DNA from: Corynebacterium meitnerae
GTDB lineage: Bacteria > Actinomycetota > Actinomycetes > Mycobacteriales > Mycobacteriaceae
Length of the DNA: 64,000 bases
Direction of reading: 5' to 3'
Assembly: GCF_027570075.1 (NCBI RefSeq)
Contig: NZ_JAKMUS010000002.1
Location: forward strand, 62,001-126,000
Positions 51,568 through 60,975 of the stretch are shown here, piece by piece. The position numbers and the translations under genes were made by a program. Below the pieces are notes generated by a model. It was given only the letters and a program-made list of their open reading frames with translations, did not search any database and had not been told where the DNA came from. Within the stretch, counting starts at the first letter, position 1; each line of letters opens with the position of its first letter.

Positions 51568-53263
51568 TCACTGCAAAGCCCCAAGGATCCAGCACGGTCG
51601 AGGTTTCTGTGACTTTCGGCTGGGTGAATGAGTAGATGAGCTTGCCGCCCACCGGCACGGTGGCGGGCTCGTCGGAGAAGGTCGCGGCGAGCACGACATC
51701 GTCGTAGCCCATGGTGAGCCAGTTTTTACCGTGCTCGACCTGCAGTTCGCGGAGGTCATCGCGGGCAAGGTTGAAGTCTTTCCGGAGTGACAACAGCTTC
51801 TTGTAGGCGGAGTGAATTTCTACGGAATCGTTCCCACAATCCCAATCGAGTTTCGCGGACTCAAAGGTGGCGGTGTCGGCCGGGTCGGGAACCGTGCCCA
51901 AGTCCCAGCCGTAGCGCGCGAATTCGTGGGCGCGACCCTCACTGGTCAGGCGCAGGAGATGTTCATCAGTGTGGGAGACGAAGAAGGGGAACGGGGTCTG
52001 CGCGTAGGTCTCCTCACCCATGAAGATCATGGGTGTGAAGGGGGAGAAGAAGATCACCGCGGCTTTGAGCGCATGTTGTGCCGGCGTCAGGTTTTGGGAA
52101 GGGCGGTCACCTCGAGCACGGTTACCCACTTGGTCGTGCGTGGTGGTGTAGGTGATCAGCTGCCACGGTGCGATGCGGGACAGGTCCAGTTCTTTCCCGT
52201 GGGTGCGTTCACGGAAAGTGGAGTAGGTGCGACGGAAGCGGTAGCCGTGGCGCAAGGTGTCAGCAAGAATGTCAAGGGTGCCGTAGTCCTCGTAATAAGC
52301 ATCATTTTCGCCGGTGATGACGGTGTGGAGGGCATGGTGGACGTCGTCAAGCCACTGCGCGTCGAGGCCGTACCCACCGTGCTTATAAGCACTAATGATG
52401 CGTGGATCGTTGAGGTCGGACTCGGCGATGATGATGGCGCCGGTTTCATCCGCGATCCGGTTGATGTCCTCCATGATGGAGTACGCGGCGCGGTCGTCAT
52501 AGGAATGTACGGCGTCGAGGCGCAGACCATCGACGTGGAATTCTTCGAGCCACTGGCGCACAGCATCGAGAACATACGCGCGGACCTCATCTGAATTCGC
52601 GCCAGACAGATTCACCACATCGCCCCAGCCAGTGGAACCCATGGTGGTGTACGGGCCGAAAAGACCGTTGTAGTTACCGTCCGGGCCGAAGTGGTTGTAC
52701 ACAACGTCAAGGAAGACGTCGATGTTGTGGGCATGGGCCGCGTCGATAAGCTTCTTCAGTTCCTCCGGCCCACCGTAACCTTCGTGGACAGCGAACCAAT
52801 CAACGCCGTCGTAGCCCCAGTTGCGCTCACCGCCGAACGGTTGCACTGGCATGAGCTCGATTGCGGTCACGCCCAGGTCAACGAGGTAATCAAGCTTATC
52901 GACGACCCCTGCAAACGTCCCCTCCGGCGTAAACGTACCCACGTGGAGCTCGTAGATGACCTGGCCTTGGAGCTTTTTGGTTGTGTGTCCATGATCCGTC
53001 CAAGGGAAGTCCGTGCTGAAGACTTCTGACAAGCCATGGATACCGTCCGGTTGGCGGCGCGTGCGCGGATCGGGGAACGGGCCTACCCAGTCGTTTCCGT
53101 CGTGAAGGAGGTAGCCGTAACGCTGGCCGGGTTTCATGGGGATGTCGGAGACCCACCAACCTCTCTTCTTGGCGCGCCGCATCGGATAGTGGGCGCCGTC
53201 GACGATGAGCTGGACGTCATGTGCACGTGGAGCCCAGACTTTGAACTGCTCAGTGGAACTCAT
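51557..53263 (-). CDS. treZ: Malto-oligosyltrehalose trehalohydrolase
   Basis: 568 aa. It releases trehalose from the malto-oligosyltrehalose made by TreY. An N-terminal CBM48-like domain (FKVWAPRAHDVQLIVDG) precedes the GH13 barrel: DVFLDVVYNHFGPDGNY, GLRLDAVHSYDDRAAY with the nucleophile Asp, and IIAESDLNDPRI with the acid Glu. ATG 53263 gives the family N terminus, with GGAG upstream. It is encoded apart from treY, on the same strand but separated by three small genes of the opposite strand. Confidence 0.95.
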   Translation of the reverse strand: MSSTEQFKVWAPRAHDVQLIVDGAHYPMRRAKKRGWWVSDIPMKPGQRYGYLLHDGNDWVGPFPDPRTRRQPDGIHGLSEVFSTDFPWTDHGHTTKKLQGQVIYELHVGTFTPEGTFAGVVDKLDYLVDLGVTAIELMPVQPFGGERNWGYDGVDWFAVHEGYGGPEELKKLIDAAHAHNIDVFLDVVYNHFGPDGNYNGLFGPYTTMGSTGWGDVVNLSGANSDEVRAYVLDAVRQWLEEFHVDGLRLDAVHSYDDRAAYSIMEDINRIADETGAIIIAESDLNDPRIISAYKHGGYGLDAQWLDDVHHALHTVITGENDAYYEDYGTLDILADTLRHGYRFRRTYSTFRERTHGKELDLSRIAPWQLITYTTTHDQVGNRARGDRPSQNLTPAQHALKAAVIFFSPFTPMIFMGEETYAQTPFPFFVSHTDEHLLRLTSEGRAHEFARYGWDLGTVPDPADTATFESAKLDWDCGNDSVEIHSAYKKLLSLRKDFNLARDDLRELQVEHGKNWLTMGYDDVVLAATFSDEPATVPVGGKLIYSFTQPKVTETSTVLDPWGFAVISR

Positions 53264-53278
53264 GGACTCCACACTAAG

Positions 53279-53284
53279 TAAAAT
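53279..53284 (+). promoter_or_regulatory. -10 element of the YigZ-family gene, predicted leaderless
   Basis: TAAAAT ends 9 nt before ATG 53294. The whole gap to the divergent treZ is only 30 nt, so the two promoters must overlap. Confidence 0.55.
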
Positions 53285-53293
53285 GCGGACACG

Positions 53294-53923
53294 ATGTTTG
53301 TTTCTTTTGAGTTGCCCGCACGCGATCTGATCACGCATGAGATCACGATCAAGCGCTCGCGCTTCATCACCTGGATCACTCGCGCGGAATCCGAAGAGGA
53401 AGCACGGGCGGTCATTGCGGAGGCAAAGGCCACCTACCCGGATGCGCGACACCACTGCTCCGCGTTCATTCTGAGCGGGCAGAACCCCATTGAGCGTTCC
53501 AGTGATGATGGTGAGCCCTCCGGCACTGCTGGCAAACCCATGTTGGATGTGCTGCGTGGCTCCGGGATGCAGGACATTGTGGCGGTGGTGATCCGGTACT
53601 TCGGAGGCATCAAACTGGGGGCTGGTGGGCTGGTGCATGCCTACTCCGGCGCGGTGTCAGAAACACTGGAGCAGGTCACGCGGGTGGAAAAGCGGTTGCG
53701 GCAACTCGCGGAAGTGGATTTCCCACATGCGGAAGCGGGCCGGATCGAAGCAGACCTGCGTACTAACGGCATTGATGTGGTGGATGTCCACTATGGCGCA
53801 GCAGCGACGTACACCCTGGGTATTGAGCCGGGTGGGTTAGAAGCCCTCAACGAATTGTTGGCAGCGTTGACACAAGGTGAAGCGGAGGCGTCAGAGGCCG
53901 GCGAGATGTGGGTGGAACGCTAA
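53294..53923 (+). CDS. YigZ/IMPACT-family protein
   Basis: 209 aa. The N-terminal domain carries the UPF0029/IMPACT signature GEPSGTAGKPMLDVL followed by GMQDIVAVVIRYFGGIKLGAGGLVHAYSGAV (about residues 70-125). A ferredoxin-like C-terminal DUF1949-type domain ends the protein. The eukaryotic homologue IMPACT affects translation control; the bacterial role is uncertain. It starts leaderless and is followed by two small genes on the same strand. Confidence 0.9.
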   Translation: MFVSFELPARDLITHEITIKRSRFITWITRAESEEEARAVIAEAKATYPDARHHCSAFILSGQNPIERSSDDGEPSGTAGKPMLDVLRGSGMQDIVAVVIRYFGGIKLGAGGLVHAYSGAVSETLEQVTRVEKRLRQLAEVDFPHAEAGRIEADLRTNGIDVVDVHYGAAATYTLGIEPGGLEALNELLAALTQGEAEASEAGEMWVER

Positions 53924-53926
53924 ACT
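53921..53926 (+). promoter_or_regulatory. -10 element of the 78-aa membrane protein gene, predicted leaderless
   Basis: TAAACT includes the stop codon of the preceding gene and ends 7 nt before ATG 53934. Confidence 0.5.
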
Positions 53927-53933
53927 AAGCGCC

Positions 53934-54170
53934 ATGACTTTGCAGCCTCGTCCTCATAACCCGATTGAAGCCCGCAAGCAGGCCGTACGGAAATACTCAC
54001 GCAACGCTGTAGTTAGTGTTGCCGGCGGTGTTATTGGTGGTGCTGCACTCGGCCTGGCTTTCTCTTCATTCTGGGTCTGGTTCAGCCTCGGCCTCGTCGT
54101 TGCTGTTGTCGGCGGTGTGTACAACTACGTCAAGGTCCAGCAGATCATCAACCACCGGGACGAGTACTAG
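53934..54170 (+). CDS. Small membrane protein, unknown function
   Basis: 78 aa. A basic N terminus (about 27 residues) leads to two adjacent hydrophobic segments: AVVSVAGGVIGGAALGLAF, then VWFSLGLVVAVVGGVYNYV. A polar C-terminal tail follows. Possibly a two-helix hairpin in the inner membrane. I recognise no family. The stop shares a base with the start of the S4-domain gene, so the two are probably coupled. Confidence 0.72.
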   Translation: MTLQPRPHNPIEARKQAVRKYSRNAVVSVAGGVIGGAALGLAFSSFWVWFSLGLVVAVVGGVYNYVKVQQIINHRDEY

Positions 54171-54538
54171 TGGAACCAGTCCGGATCGACGTATGGATCT
54201 GGGCGGTACGCATGTACAAAACCAGGTCTGATGCGGCCAACGCAGTCCGCGCCGGGCACGTGAAACTCAATGGCAATGCGGTGAAACCGTCTGCCAAAGT
54301 CGTGCCGGGGGACCGCATCAAGGCGTGGAAGGATTACCGCGACTTGGACTATGAGGTCGTAGAAACCGTCCGCAAACGCGTAGGTGCCCCCGTTGCGCGG
54401 ACCTGCTACGTGGACCATTCACCGCCGCCACCGCCGAAGGAGTACTTCTACTCCATGCCCAAGCGCGATCGGGGTGCTGGGCGCCCGACGAAGAAGGAGC
54501 GGCGTGAGATCGACAGGCTGTTGGGGCGGGACCGCTAG
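54170..54538 (+). CDS. S4-domain RNA-binding protein (Hsp15-like)
   Basis: 122 aa. The S4 fold begins RIDVWIWAVRMYKTRSDAANAVRAGHVKLNG and continues VKPSAKVVPGDRIKAWK, as in Hsp15 (HslR), which binds stalled 50S subunits carrying peptidyl-tRNA. A basic tail (KKERREIDRLLGRDR) ends it. The GTG start overlaps the previous stop. Its own stop interlocks with the convergent treY stop in CTAG. Confidence 0.88.
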   Translation: MEPVRIDVWIWAVRMYKTRSDAANAVRAGHVKLNGNAVKPSAKVVPGDRIKAWKDYRDLDYEVVETVRKRVGAPVARTCYVDHSPPPPPKEYFYSMPKRDRGAGRPTKKERREIDRLLGRDR

Positions 54539-56892
54539 CCCGCAACCAAGAGCGCTGTTGGGAAGTCTCCCAATAAGTCGCTTACCGGCACTGTTCCGGT
54601 GACGGTCTTTTTATTGAGGCGGTTCGTCCACGTTCCTTCAGGCAGTGTGACGGTTGTGTCGCCCCACCCGCCGCGGTCCTCGAGGCCGAGAGGGGAACGG
54701 GTGGCGAGGGCGATGACATCGTTTCCACGTCGGAGACCAAGCAGGTGGTGGGCTGCTTCACCTTCAGCAAACACTGCGCGATAGTTGTTGGCACTGAACA
54801 CCTCGGGCCGTTCCCGACGGATCTGCAAACCCTCGTAGACGACTGCCTGCTTGAGCCGGTCAGAAGAATCGGTGATTCCCTCTTCGATGTACTGCTGGAG
54901 GGTCTGGCTGCGGTGGACGTAATCAACAAAGCGGCGATTATCGGGGTCAACGAGGGAGAAATCAAGGAATTCCTGCCCCTGGTACGTGTCCGGAATGCCG
55001 GGGCCGATCAGCTGGAGTAGCTTCCGGCCGAGGGAAATCTGGATAGCGCCCCGGTGAATCTCTTCAACGAATTCTTGGATCATGCTCGCGGCAGGCCCAT
55101 CAATCACCGCGTCGACCCAGTTGGAGATCGCGGTTTCGAACGCCGTGTTGTTGTCGAACCAGGTGGTGTGCACACCAGCCTCACGCACGGCTTTCTCGGT
55201 GTACGCGTGGAGGCGCTGTCGGACATCCTCGGTTACGCCATCTGCGGGCCACACGCCCAGAATGTTCTGGAGGAGGAAATGCGCGGTCGCTTGATCCGGG
55301 GCGGGGACGAGTGCGCCAACGTGGCGAACGAGTTCAGCGAAGGCCTTGGGGCGTTCGGTGAGTTCGATAATTCGAGCGCGAGTGTCCTCACTGCGCTTGG
55401 TGTCGTGAGTTGTCAACGTTGTCATGGCACGCGGCCACAGCATCGCACGCTCCTGCTGAAGGAGGTGGAATTCTGCTGCAGAAACACCGAAACGGCCCGG
55501 TGCGCCACCAACTTCCTGCAAAGCAACGAGGCGGCATGCACGGTAGAACAACGTGTCTTCTACGCCTTTGGCCATGACAGCGCCACAGACTTGGGCGAAG
55601 CGAGTCTTGGCCTCACCATTGGTGAGGAAGGCAGCGGAGATGCGGTTGAGAGCATCGCCCCGGGAAGGGAAGCGGCGGGCCATGTCCGCGATGATGGTGG
55701 AGGTTTGCCGCGACAGGGAGATGTAGTCCGCGCGGTACACCGGCATCGCCGCGATGAGGTCAATGACGGTGGTCTCGAGGTCTTCCACGTCCTCAGTGGA
55801 AATCGCTCGGGTGAGGCGACGGATCTCAGCGGCGAGCTCGTACTGCGCGACATCACGTTTGAGTTGATGTTCGGCAGCCTCGATTGCGGCCTCATCCCAG
55901 GTGGAACCGGACTGTTCCAGGGACAACATGCTCAAGGCATCTTCGGCTTCACGGGCGATGAAGACACCATCGAGTTCACGCAGTGCGTCGTAGCCGGTGG
56001 TGCCATCGACGGCGAGGCGCGGATCGAGTGGTTCTGTCACTCCGAGGATCTTCTCCGCAATGAGGTAGCGGTCCGGGCCAATGAGTTCGCGCAGCTGGTT
56101 GAGGTAGGCGAAGGGATCCGCCAGTCCGTCTGGGTGGTCGACGCGGACGCCGTCGATCACGCCATCGTCGATAAGCATTCTGAGCGTACGATGCGTGTGC
56201 TCGAACACGACGGGGTTTTCTTGGCGGATGCCCGCGAGCCCGTTGACGGAGAAGAACCGGCGGTAAGAGATCACGCTGTCGCGCCAGTAAAGAAGACGGT
56301 AGTGCTGCCGCTCGTAAACCTCCCGTGGATCATCGTCGATGCTGTCGTACGAGCCGGGGGTGAGCGGAAAGTGCTTGTCGTAGTAGGTGAGAACAGGTTC
56401 ATCGTCCACCAGGGTGAGCGTGAATGTGTCCTCATCGCCGGGACTGCCAAGGACGGGGAGAGCAAGCTTGCCATCCGCGCCATTGTCCTCATGCCAGTCG
56501 ATGTCGAAGTAGGGCTCGAATTCGGAAGACGTGCCGTGTTTCAGGACATCCCACCACCAGGCATTGAGTTCCGGTGTTTCCACTCCCACGTGGTTCGGCA
56601 CAATGTCCACGATGAGACCCAACCCCGCTGCATGGGCGGCATCAGCCAGCTCCTTCAGTCCGGTCATGCCACCGAGTTCCTCGTTGATCGTTGTCGGATC
56701 CGTCACGTCATAGTTGTGGTTTGAATCCGGGTACGAGGTGAAGATGGGGGAGAGGTAGAGGTGCGAGACACCTAAGTCAGCCAGATACGGCACCACGGCA
56801 GCAGCTTCGGCAAAACCGAATCCGCGGCCCGCTGGGTCAGCGTGGGGTCCGCGGAGTTGAAGACGATACGTGGAAGTAAGAGGCCGGTCCAT
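54535..56892 (-). CDS. treY: Malto-oligosyltrehalose synthase
   Basis: 785 aa GH13 enzyme that turns the reducing-end alpha-1,4 bond of maltodextrins into the alpha,alpha-1,1 bond of trehalose. The opening STYRLQLRG is followed by LIVDIVPNHVGVETPE, DGVRVDHPDGLADPFAYL with the nucleophile Asp near residue 247 and RYLIAEKILG with the acid Glu near 275. Its product is hydrolysed by TreZ, encoded about 1.3 kb away. It is the last gene of the tetR-glgX-exonuclease-unknown-treY run. Confidence 0.95.
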   Translation of the reverse strand: MDRPLTSTYRLQLRGPHADPAGRGFGFAEAAAVVPYLADLGVSHLYLSPIFTSYPDSNHNYDVTDPTTINEELGGMTGLKELADAAHAAGLGLIVDIVPNHVGVETPELNAWWWDVLKHGTSSEFEPYFDIDWHEDNGADGKLALPVLGSPGDEDTFTLTLVDDEPVLTYYDKHFPLTPGSYDSIDDDPREVYERQHYRLLYWRDSVISYRRFFSVNGLAGIRQENPVVFEHTHRTLRMLIDDGVIDGVRVDHPDGLADPFAYLNQLRELIGPDRYLIAEKILGVTEPLDPRLAVDGTTGYDALRELDGVFIAREAEDALSMLSLEQSGSTWDEAAIEAAEHQLKRDVAQYELAAEIRRLTRAISTEDVEDLETTVIDLIAAMPVYRADYISLSRQTSTIIADMARRFPSRGDALNRISAAFLTNGEAKTRFAQVCGAVMAKGVEDTLFYRACRLVALQEVGGAPGRFGVSAAEFHLLQQERAMLWPRAMTTLTTHDTKRSEDTRARIIELTERPKAFAELVRHVGALVPAPDQATAHFLLQNILGVWPADGVTEDVRQRLHAYTEKAVREAGVHTTWFDNNTAFETAISNWVDAVIDGPAASMIQEFVEEIHRGAIQISLGRKLLQLIGPGIPDTYQGQEFLDFSLVDPDNRRFVDYVHRSQTLQQYIEEGITDSSDRLKQAVVYEGLQIRRERPEVFSANNYRAVFAEGEAAHHLLGLRRGNDVIALATRSPLGLEDRGGWGDTTVTLPEGTWTNRLNKKTVTGTVPVSDLLGDFPTALLVAG

Positions 56893-56896
56893 GACT

Positions 56897-57529
56897 TCAC
56901 ACGATAGTGCGTTTTATTGGGAAGCCGAGGGAGTATGTGAATACAGTGGCGTAAGGGAATGTTGTTGCCGCTTGTTCCGGGGTGCAGTCCAACACAAAGA
57001 GTTCACGGTGGTCACGGGTGAGGTACGTGATGGCATGTTCCGGTTTCAAGACGTGCGTGAAGTGGCGGTGCAACATCTGAAAAGTTTTCGGGTGTGCAAG
57101 CCATGACGCGGCGGGGTCGCCTTTCACTTCAAAACCCCGCGGAGATTTCGGGCCGAGGCTGAAGCTAGAATTACGCACATCAAAATGCACCGTGTACGGG
57201 TCACGTTGCGCACCGAGCAATCTCAACGCCGCGGAATCCCAGGCCTGGCGCATGGTCAGTCCACGGCGGCCCAGCTCCACGTGGTCGAGGGAATTCCCCG
57301 AAGAATCCAGGAGCACAGCCGCGTGGTCGCGCGACAGGTTAATGGTCACCTGCCCGTCCCACTCTTTGCTGATCAACGCAGGAGTGCGTGGCACGAGGTG
57401 CGCGGTGAGATCCGTCGCCGGAGTAAGCAGGCTGTGAGCACGCTTGATGGTCGCGATGTCAGAGGCAATCTCAGGGACAGTCTCAGTGGGGATACCAGTG
57501 GGGATTTCAGTAGCAGTTTTAGTAGTCAT
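56897..57529 (-). CDS. Unknown conserved-looking protein in the trehalose operon
   Basis: 210 aa. I recognise no domain. The N terminus is a Thr/Ile/Pro-rich stretch (TEIPTGIPTETVPEIASDI), the centre contains TINLSRDHAAVLLDSSGNSLDHVE and DPYTVHFDVRNSSFSLGP, and the C terminus has HFTHVLKPEHAITYLTRDHRELF. No signal peptide or membrane helix is visible, so it is probably cytosolic. It lies 4 nt upstream of treY and 24 nt downstream of the exonuclease gene, all on the minus strand. A role linked to treY is inferred only from that. Confidence 0.75.
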   Translation of the reverse strand: MTTKTATEIPTGIPTETVPEIASDIATIKRAHSLLTPATDLTAHLVPRTPALISKEWDGQVTINLSRDHAAVLLDSSGNSLDHVELGRRGLTMRQAWDSAALRLLGAQRDPYTVHFDVRNSSFSLGPKSPRGFEVKGDPAASWLAHPKTFQMLHRHFTHVLKPEHAITYLTRDHRELFVLDCTPEQAATTFPYATVFTYSLGFPIKRTIV

Positions 57530-57553
57530 ATCTACTTAGACTGCTGCTACCCC

Positions 57554-58807
57554 CTATTTGGTTCCCTCAGATTCCAAATTAAGTGCAGAAAAAAGCTTTT
57601 CCGCAGGCCAGATCTCTATTTCTTGTCCCTTTTCCATGAGCTCGCGGGCACGTTTTTCCTTCGAGGTCATGGTTGCCCACGCGCCAGCGACCAAAATAGT
57701 GGTCTTCTTGGTCACGTTCTTACCCACCTGGCCGCCCTGGGCAGCAATGCCGTTCCACAGCTCACCCTTGTCATAGGGATCAAACTCACCAGTCAGGGTG
57801 ACGTTGTGGCCATACAAGGGCGAGTTTGGGTCAGCGTTCGTATTCGGTTCCGGAATGGTGTCCGGGGTTGCCACGGCCTGCCAGGGGGCAGGTTTCTTTT
57901 CCTTCTTCTGCCTCCCGCGAAATTCCTTCAGTACCGGGGTGACATGGTCAGCATTGATGGAGCCAAGGTGGAAGCCGGATTCAGCAACGTATTCATTGAT
58001 CGGCCCGGTGTACTTCGCGCGGCGCGCCAGCCCGATCATGATGCCCGCGGCTGCCGCAGCATCAGCCGCAGCATCGTGGTGATTGTCCAGTGCGACACCA
58101 AAGAAGGACGCCAGAGTGGGCAGACGGTGGTTTTCTACATCAAGATCGACCGCACGAGCATGCGCCAAAGAACATGCGAAGGTCAGATTGGGCATCTCAA
58201 CACCAGCCGCGTGTGCTGCGTAGCGCAAGGCAGAAGCATCAAAATACGCGTTGTGCGCAACGACAGTGCGATCGCCGATGTACTTGAAGACGCGGGGGAG
58301 GATCTCGCTTATCGACGGCTCCTGCGCCACATCCTCCGCCGTGATGCCGTGGATGGCCACGTTGGCATCGTCGAAAAACGAAAGCTGCTCTGGCGGGCGG
58401 CACAACCATCCTTGCTGGTCAGTGATGACTCCGTCGGTGACAGTGACAACACCGATTTGGCAGATCGAGCCCCAGTTTTGGTTCGCGGTTTCCACATCGA
58501 GTGCCACGAAGCTGAAGCCAGGAACCGCGTCGAGGTTAATGGTTTCACCACGCTGAGCGGCGCTGATGGCCGCTTGCAATTGTTCTGGGCCCTCCGTGTC
58601 ACCGGGAGCGAAGCGGACAGTCGTGTCGCTGAGCGTGACGGTGGATTCATCCCACTGGTCACCCGAGTGAAAATCCACGCCGTCAATATCCGCGAGAGGA
58701 ATGATTATCGGCTGGGATGACCCGAGCAGTGCTGCTTCAAGCGGCGCGGGATGAATCTCTACTGCCGTGTGGTTGACCGAGAGACGAGCGCCGTGAGCGG
58801 TAATCAT
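57554..58807 (-). CDS. DnaQ-like DEDDh exonuclease with C-terminal BRCT domain
   Basis: 417 aa. An N-terminal domain of about 90 residues resembles a short PH-like corynebacterial segment. The DEDDh exonuclease follows, with FVALDVETAN near residue 101 (Asp, Glu), VVAHNAYFDASAL near 184 (Asp) and NHHDAAADAAAAAGIM near 242 (His, Asp). A Lys/Pro linker leads to a BRCT-like domain (VTLTGEFDPYDKGELWNGIAAQGG, about 335-410). It may act in DNA repair or replication. The ATG overlaps the glgX stop by 4 nt, so co-expression with glgX is expected. Confidence 0.9.
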   Translation of the reverse strand: MITAHGARLSVNHTAVEIHPAPLEAALLGSSQPIIIPLADIDGVDFHSGDQWDESTVTLSDTTVRFAPGDTEGPEQLQAAISAAQRGETINLDAVPGFSFVALDVETANQNWGSICQIGVVTVTDGVITDQQGWLCRPPEQLSFFDDANVAIHGITAEDVAQEPSISEILPRVFKYIGDRTVVAHNAYFDASALRYAAHAAGVEMPNLTFACSLAHARAVDLDVENHRLPTLASFFGVALDNHHDAAADAAAAAGIMIGLARRAKYTGPINEYVAESGFHLGSINADHVTPVLKEFRGRQKKEKKPAPWQAVATPDTIPEPNTNADPNSPLYGHNVTLTGEFDPYDKGELWNGIAAQGGQVGKNVTKKTTILVAGAWATMTSKEKRARELMEKGQEIEIWPAEKLFSALNLESEGTK

Positions 58808-60975
58808 GATGCATCCTCCTCGAAGAAAGGCGGTTCAATCTGTCGCAGAACGATCGTGGATCGGGCCGGCACATTCTTCGTGCCCAAAGCCTCAATCTCC
58901 TCGGTCTCAGCCGGGTAACCCAAAGGCTCCGTGGTGTCGATGAGCACTTCCCACTTTGCGCCAAGATTCTTCGGCGGCAACGTGAACTCAATGTCTTCGT
59001 GGAAAGCGTTGAACATGAGCAAGAAGGAATCATCCGTGACACGCTGCCCACGCTGATCCGGCTCGACGATCTGGTTGCCGTTGAGATACACCTGCAAGGC
59101 CTTGCCGAAAGCGAAATCCCAATCGCCCTGTGTCATCAGCTCACCCGATGGCACGAGCCACGCGATGTCGCGGTCCTGCACATCAGCGCCGAGCGGGCCG
59201 CCAGCGAGGAATCGGCGACGACGGAACACTGGGTGATTTTTGCGGATAGCGATGAGGCGGCGGGTGAAATCATGGAGATTCTCCGCGGCATCGAGGTGCT
59301 CCCAATTCATCCAGGCGATCTCATTGTCCTGGCAGTACACGTTGTTGTTCCCGCCCTGGGTGCGGGCCAGCTCATCGCCGTGCGAGATCATGGGGGTGCC
59401 TTGGGAAAGCAGCAACGTGGTCAAGAAATTGCGGCGTTGGCGGGCACGCAGCTCCAGGATCTCCGGATCATCCGTTGGCCCCTCAACACCACAGTTCCAG
59501 GAACGGTTATGGTTCTCACCATCCCGGCTGTCTTCCTGGTTTTCCTCATTGTGCTTCTCGTTGTAGCTCACCAGGTCATTGAGTGTGAAGCCATCATGAG
59601 CAGTGATGAAGTTGATGGACGCTGTGGGGCGACGACCATTGTGGTTGTACAGGTCTGACGAACCGGTGAGACGGGACGCGAACTCACCGAGCGTTGATGG
59701 CTCACCACGCCAGAAATCACGCACTGTGTCGCGGTACTTACCGTTCCACTCACTCCACAACGGCGGGAAGTTACCCACCTGGTAACCACCTTCGCCGACA
59801 TCCCACGGTTCAGCGATGAGCTTCACCTGGGAGACAACAGGGTCCTGCTGGACGAGGTCGAAGAATGTGGCCAGGCGGTCCACATCAGAAAACTCACGGG
59901 CGAGAGTGGATGCCAGATCAAAACGGAAGCCATCCACGTGCATCTCCGTGACCCAGTAGCGCAGCGAATCCATGATGAGCTGCAAGGAGTGCGGATCACG
60001 GACGTTCAGGGAATTGCCGGTGCCGGTGTAGTCCATGTAGTGGAACTTGTTGTCGTCCACCAGGCGGTAGTAAGCCTCATTGTCAATGCCGCGGAAGGCG
60101 ATGGTGGGGCCCAGGTGGTTGCCTTCGGCGGTGTGGTTGTACACCACGTCAAGGATGATCTCCATGCCTGCCTCGTGGTAGGCACGCACCATGCCCTTGA
60201 ATTCAGCTACGGCGTCGCCCGGGTGGTCGCCCGCTGCATAGTCCTGGTGTGGTGCGAAGAAACCGAAGGTGTTGTAGCCCCAATAGTTGCGCAGGCCCAG
60301 ATCACGCAGCCGGTCATCCTGAAGGAACTGGTGCACCGGCATGAGTTCCACCGACGTGATACCGAGATCCTGCAAGTAGGAAATGACACTCGGGTGCGCC
60401 AAACCGGCGTAGGTGCCACGGAGATTTTCCGGTACGTCGGGGTGAAGCTGTGTCATGCCCTTCACGTGGGTTTCATAAATAACCGTGTCATTATCCGGGA
60501 TCCGCGGTGCACGATCATCGCCCCAATCGAAGAAGGGGTTAATCACCACGGAGAGCATGGTGTGGCCGAGCGAATCCTCTTCATTCCTGCCTGTGCCCGG
60601 GGTCTCCGCAGTGATGTCATAGGAAAACAGGGACGGGTGCCCATCAAATTCACCATCAAAGGCGCGGGCATAAGGGTCAACGAGAAGTTTGGACGGATCG
60701 CACCGCTTACCGTTTTGCGGATCCCATGGCCCGTGTACTCGGTAGCCATAGCGCTGTCCTGGCAAAACACCGGGGAGGTAGGCGTGCCAAACGTGGTTGT
60801 CTACTTCCTCCAGTGGGATTCTTTCTTCGTTGTTATCCCGGTCGATCAAACAGAGCTCAACCTTGTCCGCCACGTTGGAAAAGATGGCAAAGTTGGTTCC
60901 CGCACCGTCATAGGTGGATCCCAGGGGGTACGCCGATCCAGGCCATACCTGGCTGTGCTCATGAGGGGTTGTCAT
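58804..60975 (-). CDS. glgX: Glycogen debranching enzyme GlgX
   Basis: 723 aa GH13 isoamylase-type enzyme that cuts alpha-1,6 branches of glycogen, giving linear dextrins for TreY. A CBM48 domain (VWPGSAYPLGSTYDGAGTNFAIFS) opens the protein. EIILDVVYNHTAEG, DGFRFDLASTLAREF with the nucleophile Asp and VKLIAEPWDVGEGGYQ with the acid Glu are present. ATG 60975 is used; it lies 17 nt inside the end of the tetR gene. Twelve more codons upstream are open but non-conserved. Confidence 0.94.
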   Translation of the reverse strand: MTTPHEHSQVWPGSAYPLGSTYDGAGTNFAIFSNVADKVELCLIDRDNNEERIPLEEVDNHVWHAYLPGVLPGQRYGYRVHGPWDPQNGKRCDPSKLLVDPYARAFDGEFDGHPSLFSYDITAETPGTGRNEEDSLGHTMLSVVINPFFDWGDDRAPRIPDNDTVIYETHVKGMTQLHPDVPENLRGTYAGLAHPSVISYLQDLGITSVELMPVHQFLQDDRLRDLGLRNYWGYNTFGFFAPHQDYAAGDHPGDAVAEFKGMVRAYHEAGMEIILDVVYNHTAEGNHLGPTIAFRGIDNEAYYRLVDDNKFHYMDYTGTGNSLNVRDPHSLQLIMDSLRYWVTEMHVDGFRFDLASTLAREFSDVDRLATFFDLVQQDPVVSQVKLIAEPWDVGEGGYQVGNFPPLWSEWNGKYRDTVRDFWRGEPSTLGEFASRLTGSSDLYNHNGRRPTASINFITAHDGFTLNDLVSYNEKHNEENQEDSRDGENHNRSWNCGVEGPTDDPEILELRARQRRNFLTTLLLSQGTPMISHGDELARTQGGNNNVYCQDNEIAWMNWEHLDAAENLHDFTRRLIAIRKNHPVFRRRRFLAGGPLGADVQDRDIAWLVPSGELMTQGDWDFAFGKALQVYLNGNQIVEPDQRGQRVTDDSFLLMFNAFHEDIEFTLPPKNLGAKWEVLIDTTEPLGYPAETEEIEALGTKNVPARSTIVLRQIEPPFFEEDAS

